Part shown: positions 31,937 to 43,969 of the stretch, one piece after another
Position numbering within the stretch: position 1 is the first letter of the stretch
Layout of the letters: each line of letters starts with the position of its first letter
Origin: Wuchereria bancrofti
Taxonomy: Eukaryota > Nematoda > Chromadorea > Rhabditida > Onchocercidae
Direction: 5' to 3'
DNA length: 64,000 nucleotides
NCBI GenBank assembly: GCA_005281725.1
Contig: SSBO01000003.1
Coordinates: forward strand, 5,580,495 to 5,644,494
Program-made: the position numbers and the translations under genes
Notes under the pieces: model-generated
Told to the model about the DNA's origin: nothing
The model's database searches: none
What the model saw: only the letters and a program-made list of their open reading frames with translations

Positions 31937-34900
31937 TTAAACATTCGTTGGGTACAACAGTGATGGTAAATTAAGAAAGCTTATTGAGTGTATAGCTTCA
32001 GCAGCGGTCGCTGCAGTATGTGGATTCAATAGAAAGGATGTACCGATATTAGATCTTGTTGATGCTAAGACGTCCTAAAATAGGAAAAATTAAATTTTAA
32101 ATCTTTTTGAAAAGGTATGGTCAAAATTTGAAGATTTTCTGAAACTTTGAAGTTACAAATTCTGCTAGTTTATTTACAATGATAAATTACGAAAAATTCT
32201 TATTGTTTTTTTTCGAAGATTACCTTACCATTTCTTGAAAAAAAGGCACGGAAGAATTTGGATAAAACATGAATGGATTAGATGCTGATGTTGCTAGAGA
32301 TTTCCGGCATCGTGCTCGACGATTACTAAACCAAACCTGCAAAATTCCAATCAAAATATATATGCTCTGAAAAAAACTTTGACTAACCATAAAAATATCT
32401 TCTGAAGAATAAAATTGTAACGATATGAGAGAGTATAACTTTTTGCTTATTGATTTCCTGAGTTTCAGATTTTGAAACTTTCTAAAAAAGCAATCAATTA
32501 ACGATATCAAAGATGTGAATACAAAAAAGAGAACTTCAAGTAACCTGTATTTTACCCTCATCCAACTTGGTTGCAACAGCAAGACGCTCACGCAGTTCCT
32601 GATCCGGATAGGTGTTCGCTTTGAAAGCCGCTTCTAGTACTTCTAGTTGTTCCTGTGTGAAACTTGTCCTATTTCTTCGAGTCCTACCGATCGTTTCTGT
32701 TCGACATTCTACGAGTAACTCTTCAGTACTATTGCATCTTCCTGCGTTAATGAATGGTATTAATTACCAATTTGTGAAATATTATAATAATACTTGAAAG
32801 TAAAATTCAATGAAGCAGAAGTAATTTCTGACGTTGTAATTATTTGTCTATGAAAAGGAAATGCTAAATAGAGAGCGCATAACAAAGTATTTTCAATTTT
32901 TCAGAAAGCTGTTTCGGTTGCAAACAGCTAAAAACGAAAACTGTCACTGTGTTTTGGAAATATAAATCATTTGATATGGTTGAATAGGTAATGAATGGGA
33001 AATCTAACAGTTTTTATGCCTCTTTTATGTATTTAAATCGTCAAACTCTGAAAAGTTCACAGGCTTTTTAACTGCACAAAAGCATCAGAGAGAATTCTGA
33101 TTTAATCATAGATATACATATAACAATCGTCAGAATTATTTCAAGACGTACAAATTACACTTAATTATATGATTGATGACGAAACAAGGATGAATTACTA
33201 TACTTTAACACTTCAAGTAATTGCTTATCCATGTCAAAATTGCAGTTGCTTTTATCCATTTAAAAAAAAGAAAAAAAAAACATTTTAGTGCATCATTAAC
33301 TAAACGATCACGTATGATTGATTGTGTTTAATGCTTTATAACAAGTTTAATTGCAGGCTAATCTAACCAAAATGATAAGGAATGCTTTATGCCAGCTTCT
33401 TAAAGTTCAGGAAAAGGAATAAGTTGAAAAAATTAAAGTTTTTGACCTGAGCTGTATGTTTGGATTTCTAGCAAAATACGCTATTGAAATCTGTTTGTGT
33501 TCCATTGCTAAGACAATAAAATGTTAAATTATCTTTCTAATGATATACATTGTTGCGCACTTCTTGTGGTTTGTAATTGATTATAAAAGTTGAAAATTGC
33601 GATTTTGATTATAAATGAAAGTCAGTACCTGATAAGGTACCGAGAATACCGTCTATACTATGTTTCAACGTAAAGACTTTTGGCTGCTTCACTGTAAAAG
33701 CTTTTGACGAGTACTGATTCTGAATTTCACTTCGCATACTCCTATCTCTGTAATGTTCGCTTTTAAATTTTTAATCAGTCACAAATCTATTGTTCAAAAA
33801 ATCCAGAACCTTCTTGTGAAACACATTTTTGCACTACTATAGGATATAATTAAATTCTTCAGGTAAGGAATTTAAAAGAAAGTGTAGATTTCTTACAAAC
33901 AATTCATTTACAAAAAAGTATTCTGATTTACCCAAACGTTTCGAAATCAATTCATAAGTTTATCAATCCAGCAAACATCATAATTCCTCTTTTTTTTTTT
34001 GAAAAATTTCTTGAAAACTTTTGGTAGACTTACAACCTCATGTATTTATGTATTGAAGAAATGGTTGGTGCATTCGAACGACTACAAATTCCTTTTTCAA
34101 TAAGCATTAAACGAATTTCATGAGCATTGATAGCAGGTTGACCTTGACGAATTCGATCTATATGCTCCTCCAATGCTAGAGTCGTCTTGCGTGATCGCGG
34201 ATTACCACCGATCTTAAACTTTTTACAGTATTACTGCATTTTAGCTAAGAATGAATTTAAGAAATCAAAAGTGAAACTTCCAGAAGAAATCCTAAATGTT
34301 GTTGATATCGTCAGGGCGCAAATGATAGGCCGTTCAGAAAATGAATAAACATGCGCATAGAAAAATAATTACTGCATCGTTACAGAATAACTTCAACGTA
34401 TTTGTTACATTTAGGAAGTTATGTATTAACATCCAATTAAATATATTGAAATTTTCATGCTACAGTCGAATTTTTTTCAAATAATTCACGCAGGAAAAAA
34501 GAGTACAAGGACAATAGAGATAATACGGTATTTAATGTTCCGCATTTTTTGTCACAGTTTTCAGTAGTAAAATTGATACATGGATTGAAATCATCAATGA
34601 ATATTATTTCAAGTATGAAGGATTTGTTCAGAATATGAAAGTATGTTGAAATATTTTAAATGGTTGTTTTTGTATTATATAAGTATTATTAATCTAGCTT
34701 TGTATTAGTAGATAGTGATAGCAGTGATATCTGCTATTCTTCACTTCTTATTTTCTTAATTATGAAAGAGGATGTAATTTCTTAAGAAAAAAATGTCGAA
34801 TTTTTTAATATGCAATTTGCGCTAGTCATGCAAATCTAATGGCACAAGTAAAATATAAAAGGAAGCATTTTAGTAACACGTTGTCAGTACAAATAACCCA

Positions 34901-37841
34901 ATCAACAAATCATTAATAAACCCATTTTTCTTGGAAGGCTCCCGCTACTTTGTTTCATTCCACAATTTAACAAAACAGACTGATTGCGTAAAATGAATAA
35001 AAAGTTATAGTTTCACATCGAACTGTTGCAGAAAATTCAACATTTGGTATGCTTCAACGAATCAATACTCCAAATGTTTTCAGAACTAATCAGAAAGTCA
35101 GAACTGAAATCTCACAATGCTACTTTTTTTTTTTACTTTTTGATTTGTAATAGATCTGTGTTTTATTCATATATCAAAGTGATCTCTTATAAGGAGCTAA
35201 CGACATCAATAATTTTATTCCTTTTCTCTCTTCATATTTGTAATCAAATTATAAATGAAACTGGGTTCTTTTTCCTTCTTGAATGCCTTCATTCTTTTTC
35301 TCCTCTCAAAATAATCGCATGCATACAATTGCCAAATGATTTGTATTAAGAATTCGAAATTTTGCTTATCGAAATATCGAAAGTTATCATTGAATAAGGT
35401 TGAAAAGTGAAAAGTTTATCATCTTGTAACATGCACTAATATAATATTGTCAACTGTGCATAAACCTGTTTGCAGCTGGAGTAAATTGATGTTACTTCAA
35501 GCTATGAACTTGAAATCAGCAATCATAAACAGAAGCAGTTTCATCACAAAATACTCTGAGGCTTTACTTATCATTATCTAGAAGCGTTCGAAAATATATA
35601 ACAAAATTATTCTAGTGTATTTTTAAATGCTGTCATAGATTACTGTTTCTCTTTGTCCTTAAATCTAAGTTTCCGTAAATGTACAAACCTGTCCAGGTGA
35701 TACAGATCCAGTTTCAGCATATCGGTACAAAATTTTTGACACACAACCATGCGAAACGCGTAACTGTCGGCTGATATGGCACGGTCTGCAAGAGCTTTAT
35801 AGAAATCTTCACTGAACTTTAATAATGGTACTTTAACAAAAAAAATAAGAACAGGTAGAAATTATTCATAAGATTTAATAGCACCTCTGAGTCTACCTCT
35901 GAGTATTATTTTACCTTACGAAGGTTATAAGAAGTTTCTACATACTTAATCTTAGAGCTGATTAACAATATAGCTTTAAGAATACATCGCATCGATGAAA
36001 GCCTAAGAAAAAAAACTTTTAAAAGTGAACAAATTGAAAAAGACCACCCGTGAAACGCTTTTCTCTTTTGTGCCAGAAAAGGTTAGAGAAAATAAATAAC
36101 ACTTTAAAATTTAATGATCAAAAAAATACCATTAATAAAAGAATGAGGAGGGACCAGAAAAGCAGAAAGTTGCTAATGTGAAGTACTCAATGTCTTTTTA
36201 AGATAAATTATCTTAGATAAAACTATTCTAAGACAGATCATTTTAACAAAATGATACATTTGATATAGCAAAAAGAAGTCATTAAATTTTCTCGTCTTTC
36301 TTTGTCTTGTTTCTTTCAGTCATGGTTTATTAAAATTATTTGTTTAATTTATTACTTTTGAAGTATGCATTAATATGCCATGCTTATCGCAGAAAGTTTA
36401 TGATCATAACAATTTAAACTTTTGGTTCAACTTACCCGTTGGCATGCTATTATCATTGTAGACAGTTATTTTTGCATGTAGTGAACTAGAAATTTTAGGG
36501 AAATATTGGGCGGTACTCAATTTTATGAGAGAATTGCTCATAAACTATATCTCAAGTTTCATTTTCTATAGGTTCTTACATTTGAGCAATTTATAAAGTA
36601 CGATGAGAATGATTTGTAAAGTATGGACGACTTTCCCTGTGAGTACACGTGAATTCCACGCAATAACATTTGCATTGCTACTTGAAAATTCCCTTTCAAA
36701 TTTTCATAATATGAGAGAAGACTCGTTGTTACTTGGTTTACAACTGCTCAATCCCATCTCGATTGGTAAAAAATGAGCGCTCCAAATATTCTTATGCAAA
36801 TTACAGTTCCACCAAATTTATTTTTACAAAGTATGCAAAAATAATTAAATTTATAAGTATCTGGGTAAAATGAAATGATAATTATAGCATTAATAATGAT
36901 TATAACATTGAGTTATAGTTATGAAATAGTCATAATGGCTGTGACAAAACTTTGCGATATTTAATGTGAACAGAAGAGCATACACTTACTTCACACCATT
37001 GGTAGCCATTTCAACAATTTTCAACCGGATATGCTGAGGTAACGGGCGACCATTGATAAATACACCACCAAGTTGGTTCACACGACCCTATAGTTGCTAT
37101 TTACTTTTTAACTATCCTTCAAGACCAGTAAGTATAATTGATGTAGACTAAGAATATTGAATAGCAAATAGAAATTGAAGCATGTTTGTATAAATAATTT
37201 TATGGCTATTCAGAAATGCAGGAGACCTGGTTTGGTTATGAGACTTAAAGAGATCAGGATGATAGCACTTAACTTCGAGATCTAAATTACAACTTCTGTA
37301 GATCGGGAACATTTTCTATTTTATCATCAGTGAAAAAGCTGCCGGTTGAATAGTTAGATACCTTAAAGAAATGATGAAACAATGAAACAAAAAGAACTAT
37401 TCTTTATTATTTTGAAACTTTAGAAACAAATGCCACTGATTCAAACTTCACAAACAAAATGCAAAGTCCTTTCCGAGTTTCAAAAAATATTTTTTTGCTA
37501 GAAAAATTTCCTAATAAAAGCAACCTCTCAGTGCAATGTTATCACTGAGCTTTTGGTAAATTGCTTGACTTTTTCATCTTTCATTTAATTCATTTAATGA
37601 CAGGCAATCGTCAGAATCATAGCTTATAATGGCTGAGGAAGCTGAACATATGAGAAATTCTGGAGCATCGAAGGATTATTTAACATTTCAGTTAATTCAA
37701 GAGAAATAAATGATTTACCTGTCCCATAATATTAGCAAATGTGAAAGAATGGTGATTAGATGCTAGCGCCGCGGTATCATTAACACTAGAAGTAGTAGAG
37801 CTGATGGCAGCAGTAGTGGTACTACCTGTGGTACATGCCAT
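31937..37841 (-). CDS. pax-3: Pax3/7-type paired-box homeodomain transcription factor (copy 1)
   Basis: Nuclear DNA-binding regulator of the Pax3/7 class. Eight exons: 37841-37719, 37087-36990, 35785-35689, 34212-34034 (or 34037), 33747-33629, 32741-32545, 32336-32229, 32074-31937; 352 residues. Order: Thr/Ser-rich N-terminus; paired domain PAI half ([20 protein letters not shown], then [18 protein letters not shown]); RED half ([10 protein letters not shown] to SSIHKYMR); octapeptide HSIDGILG, which identifies the class; and homeodomain ([19 protein letters not shown] to [15 protein letters not shown]) with Ser50. A short C-terminal tail follows. The FINGRPLP and HIR.KIVEMA segments and a complete homeodomain favour Pax3/7 over Pax2/5/8 or Pax6. 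Intron phases are 0,2,0,2,1,0,0, the same as in the neighbouring copy. Exon 4 has two in-phase donors three nt apart; GTAAGT at 34033 is stronger. The exon 7/8 join uses GTAAGG at 32228; a nearby alternative would give a stop. Confidence 0.94.
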
Positions 37842-40800
37842 TATGTGCTAGTGGTACCAATGACAGCGATAACAAGAAAACTTCAACAACCGATTCACAC
37901 CATTTACCGATTATTTAAAAAAGGAATGATAATTTTGATGGTTTGATGTACGGGGCGTCTGTTGTCCAAAGATGCGTAGAGGTGGGAGTGTTCTGTGATT
38001 GAAATCATTTTTATGTATCCAAAAATATGAATGCTCCTTGTTAGTGTGATTTTAATACCATAACACAACTTAACTTCATCTCTTGCTTTGCCTGTTATCA
38101 TCTCTTGAACCTCCTTTCCTTCTCCATTACCTTCCATATCTATTTATTACTTTTGAAATATACACCTGTGCATAAACATTACAGATTACCAATGGATTTA
38201 GACGCTGAACAGAGTTACGACTGAACACTCTTACACCCTTTCCACTACACCTTCACCTCTTCCTCTGTAGTTTGTTTTGTTGATGACTGATAATTATACG
38301 CTACCAGAACGCATCACTGCATTATTAACCACCCAAAAATTTCCCGTATGATGTGTGTTTGTTTGGTTTCTGCTCCGCCTCCATATTAGGGTTTTATGGT
38401 TACAGGTCTGTCACCTAACATGTCAACCTCCACACCATTAAGTACCGTATCAGACACAGGGCAACATTGCATATTCGATGTCACCTTTATTAATTTCGTC
38501 ATCATGATCACTATCGCACCATTTGTATTATTATTATTATCATTGTTGTAGAAAGAATCAACAACTTCAATGAAATCGCAATGAACATAACAAATCAGTC
38601 TATGATAAGATTTAATATTTGTTAGGTGCAGTTCCTTACGGTAAGATCATAAGAGATGTGATGATGGTGAGGGAATTAAGATTAACATGTCTCATAAAGC
38701 AGAACATCCGAAATTTGTTCTTAAGGTGAGTTCAGTCAATCTCAATCTGTTCTTTGTTCATTTTCGGTCCGACCTGAAGAAAGGAAAGCTTGACCTTTAA
38801 AATGTAAATGCCCATGATAGATGCAAACACTGAAACTTCCAATTTAAATGAATGTCCAGCTCATTTTCAGCTTAGTTTAAATCTCGAAAACTTGTCAGAA
38901 ATCTTCAAATCTTTTCTGGTTATAAATATGAGATGAGGTAAAAGAGTCCTCTCATTGACTGCAACTTCCTGTTTTTATGTGGCTGCAATAGTAAATTTGT
39001 TCGACAAACTATTCGTTCTTATCTTCAAAGTTAAAGAAATCTTATTTAAGATCTTATGCAAAGACATAAGAAAATCTTACGCAAAAACAGTTTGATTGTC
39101 ACTGCAGTCGGATAAAGTGATCATACCTTAAACATCTTTCCTATAAGAAAGATTATTAACAAATAGCATATGAAAAATGCAAATGTTATTTTTGCACTAA
39201 GTAATAGCGATTTGAATGACAATAAGTGGGGAGAAAAATCTTACGCGTTCGTCTAATATATTTTAAGTTCTTTTCCAATTATTCACTTTTTATTAATTAA
39301 TGATCCCTTTTATACAGTTCTTAATGATCTCTTGTTCTTCGGCATGCGAAATTTGTTCGTTTATTCCATCAGAAATTAAGTATCATTTAACACATCAAGT
39401 ATCACAAATTATTTGATCTGATAATCGTCTTTAAGAGACTTTAAGAAAATACCGTAAGCAGTTCCAATAAACCAAACCTCAATCTTGTCGGCAACAAAAT
39501 AAACCTGATCATAAAGTATTAGAAAGGGCAATTACAAGCTTTATGCAGCATATAATAAAATTGTAGCTAAGATTAAAATTTAAAGTGGAAGCTACAAGAA
39601 ACTGGTCAATTTTCAGATTATTTGTATCTTGGATATTGAAGATGCACATTTGATTTTTCCATTTTTTGTTATATTTTAAAGCTTCATTTTCAAAATTCCA
39701 ATTACTCAGAACCAGAATTCACTTATTTACTTATAAGTTGGAACGCAACAGCATACAGCTAAGGTCGAATAAAGTATCTTTTTGAATCATTTTAATACTA
39801 ATTCATATCATTTCATTAAAGTAATTTCAACCAAAAGTTTGTCGTAAAAAAGTTTTCTTATTTTTTTACATTCTAGTACATACAGTAATTTAATCAAGTT
39901 TCCTACGAAATATTTGTATAACTAATATCAGGCAAGAATTACAAAAATGTCACAAATCTTTTCTCAGAATGGTATAATCATTCTCCACACATAGCTTCAT
40001 TGACAATTATAAGTTCGCTTCATTCATTCGTCATATTTTAACATTTGTTTTCAATAATAATCTACATCTAATAAATATGCAAAAAATACAAGGAGAAATC
40101 GTCTTAGCGACTTTGCACTTGGACTCAACAATTTCTTTAACACCCCATTTAACACCATTTTGTTTGATTTTTGTGTCATACTAATCTATAAAAGACCAGA
40201 AATACTCAGGGTAAAAAAAATCTGTGTTGTTTTCCATTTATAAGAATCCATATCATGGCAATGCTTTGTCAGTTTGGGATGTTGACATAGTTTGAGTCAT
40301 TGTAACTCCTCGAAACTTCTGCATATCTGCAATAATTATCAGAATATAGTGTTCATCATTACTACAAAACATATAATTTATCTTTTATTTATTAATTTCT
40401 TTTTTTTAACAGACAAATGGGAAAGTCTTTTTTCTCGTTTCATGAACAGTTAGATAATTGAAAAATAAAAGAAAAAATATTTTTCAAGGAAATATAACAT
40501 TTGACTTCATTTTCTTTCCTTTCCTGAGCAAAAATTATGTCAAAGGTCCTCTTCACGAAATTGTTAACAAATTTTACTCTACTTCTTGTTTCATCGTTAT
40601 TTTGCCCAGTTAGTGTGCTATACTGCCACATTTGCTCACTTCACCGCGAAAATAAAAATACATTTGATATATCACCTACACGAAAGTAATAAGAAATGGT
40701 CGTCTTATCAAATACTTCAAATTTGACTAGTACCCTTGGTCATTGATAAGGGAGTAAGGATTAGCAAGTGACTCTCTACTAGACAATCATTTCAAAGTGC

Positions 40801-43800
40801 GATTAATCAAATATGTGAAAAGGTAATAATTGATTTCAAAAAAGCAAATAGTTTCATTTTTTTCATAAAAGACCCCATTCCCGACAAATTATCCCAACTA
40901 TCTTCAATCTTCCTTAGCACAACGAAAGAGACAGAGAGACTGTGTGTAAATGGAAATGGGCAATTACCCAATTCAATTCATAAATAATCGAGAATTTCTC
41001 AAAATACCCCACCCGTCCCTTACCAATAACCTCTCACTCATCTTCGCCTTCCCCCCTTTGCCATGTGATCGGTTTCTGGCGAGCCCGTTATGCAAAAAAC
41101 CCGTCCCAGAACTTTCACGACAGAATTTTTCAAGTTTTCTATCGGAATCAATTAATTAAGACATAAATTAAACGAGCAGTGACGGTCTACAAAGCGATAA
41201 TGTTCGAGTATCGCGGCGCCTATTGCTGCCTCTGCAGCTGCGTTTCTGAGGTTTTTTTCCAAACAAAGTCAATTTTCCCTGCTCGCACCAAAAAATTGAT
41301 ATATAATTATGAAGTGTCGTTTTAATCGTTTTCAGACCGGCGGCACTTTTCGAATTTTCTGCTCGTGAAGAAAAATGAAAAAGTGGTAATTTTTTCTGAC
41401 CTTACAGTTTTCAATGATTTTTTGCTTTGATTTTGATGATTTGGAGTGTAAAAAGTATTGAATGACATAAAGAGAGGCCAACCACAACAAGGACAATTTG
41501 TTCAACTACACAAATACACATCACAATTCCTTTGATTACATTAACTGTATAGGGAAGAAAGCAATAATTGATTTCAAATAAATTACACTTAGATATTTGA
41601 CAAATTAATATGAGAAAAGCTCCAAATAATCTTTTCAGCAAAGGTTTGGTGATTGATGACTGAAGCAAGAATACAGCGATTTTAATATGACAATGTTATA
41701 GCTAACATACCTTCAGCTTAAGATATTACTTTTCAGTCTTCCAAATGAGTTCCACATTGTTTGAATCTATCAACGTTTTTTTCTTGAAGAATTTCAGTTT
41801 TTGAGTTCCTGCTGTATTCCTGTTCTACCAAATGTCCACCACGTAGGATGTCGGCGGAAAAAATCTTCCTAATCTTCTGAGTTTGCATCTTGTAGAAATT
41901 TAAATTTTGCTATTTAAGCTGTATCATTATTTAGAACAATCAAGAAAATTTTTAAATATTGCAGCGATATCTTTTGAAATCATTAGCGGAACAACATGTT
42001 TTGGTAGGCACAAGACTGTGACTTCAAATAAATGCAATTTAACTGTAATTTCAAACAAATGTAACTTAACTGTATCTGATAAAATCAGTTTAATTTAATC
42101 AAGCAACAAATAAAATTTTTAAAGTTTAAATTTAACTCATCCAAAATACACTAATAAAGAATTGCTCTATGGTAAGATCCATAATAATAATAGCTTGCTA
42201 TTTTTATGTGTCATTCTCTCTCGGAATCTTACATTTCTCATAAGTGCAGCAAAAAAACTTTTTATTGAAAGAAAAGTTTCAACATGCAATATATAAAACA
42301 TAATCAGAAAAGTGACACGAGCTTTTATTGCAATGTTTCGAATTCTTTGAGATGCCTTATGCAGGTCCGTAAATTTTATTCAGTTTAAAAAAAAAAAACT
42401 TTATGTAAACATTACAACTTACTAACTAACTGGAAACTTTACTGAATTCTCAATTATCAATTTATTCATTCTCCCATTCATCCATCCAGTAAGTCGACCA
42501 GTCAGTTAGTCAGTCATTAAGTTCATTAGAAATCCTTATCGATAATACGATCTTTCTGAGCTGTGTGCGTGTGCAAACAGCGATCAGTCATACGACAAGG
42601 TTACTCACACCTCCCACTTTAATATTCATTCTCACCGCTGGGATGTGCGAAATATAATAGTATACACTCTGGTTGATCGTTATCATTTCTTCACATTTTC
42701 TGAAGATCAACGCAAATATTAATTAATTCATCACTGAGCCCACAAAACCGTATGATCATTGAATATCTATGTCGGAATAAATAAAGATATGGATGAAGAA
42801 GAAATACCGCGTCAGGTAGAACAGAAATTTGGGGAAAGCAATAAAAACGGATTTAGAAAGTGAGGAATAAGGGACCGCCATTTCATGGCTACAGTCACAC
42901 TGCCTTCTAAAATTGATATCAGCAACCAGTTATCATTGAAGAGTTACTCTCATTCTTCGAATAATGAATGTATGCCTCCTTTAGAAGCACACTAAACTTT
43001 TTCATTTATAAAACAACAGTTCTCCATCAGATTAACGCATCAGCTGACTGCTTCTATACTAAAAGATTCGTATTCCGATGAGTTACATTCAAACGGTCAA
43101 ATCATTACAATTTCTCTTGATATGAAATGTCTTTACAGCAAGTAGAGAACTCCTTTTGCACTTTTTATTATTTTGCTTGATCTTATCCTGGCTTTAGAAG
43201 AAATCATTGATTATACAGAGAAGGAAAATACTGCAGGATGGATAAAAATCTATTAATCCTTGTTTACCGCTATTGATATTGCTAGGCTATCATACTTCAC
43301 TGCTGCTGGATGGATTGAGCTACTTGGACTTCACAACAACAATAAGTGATGAATTTTCAAATCAAACCACGTTGTAAGAGAAATTTCAAGCATTTCCTGC
43401 TATTACTTATCGGCTTTCTTAACTGACCAATCTTTAATTAATAAGCAATTGCATTTTCTAGAATACACAGGTTACAGCCGACAGGCTTATCTTAAAATAT
43501 TACATATCTCTCCTCGTTCAACCACAAAGGACTTTATTTCAGTTATATATTTGATGAAATTCGTGTAAAGCCTTAAGAAATAGTTTAGCGTTTTCTGGTG
43601 AACTTAAAATGCAAGATTAATTTAGGGAAAGAACAAAATTATTTTCATCGGAAACTCGTAAATAATTATATTACATTACAACAACACCCATTTTGCTCAT
43701 TCAACTGCTTCATTAAAATGAATGAAAGCTTCAATTTTCACACTTTTTTATCCTTTTTGTAGTGTGATATAGACCATATGGAAGTACTAAATGCTTCTGG

Positions 43801-43969
43801 TTCCGTACGACAAAAAGAATTTTTATGAAATCTGCTTGTTTATATAAAATGGATCGCTTCAGTGCTTTCATTCAGTACCAGAAGAAAAAGAAGTGAATAC
43901 AATAGAACCTCATTGCTGATATCCACATACCATATATTTTAAATATAGTTATGATTGAAATAGTAATTA
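37842..43969. other. Large gene-free region between the two Pax3/7 copies
   Basis: About 6.1 kb separates the start of copy 1 from the stop of copy 2. I see no conserved exon. It should include the promoter and probably enhancers of copy 1. A GC-richer patch lies at about 41030-41270 and contains a 41-codon plus ORF (41200-41325). An imperfect 27-bp tandem duplication lies near 42018-42073. Confidence 0.5.

Noticed and set aside
41200..41240. Possible tRNA B-box-like sequence in the Pax intergenic island
   Set aside because: The match to the B-box consensus is poor and no cloverleaf arms can be formed around it.
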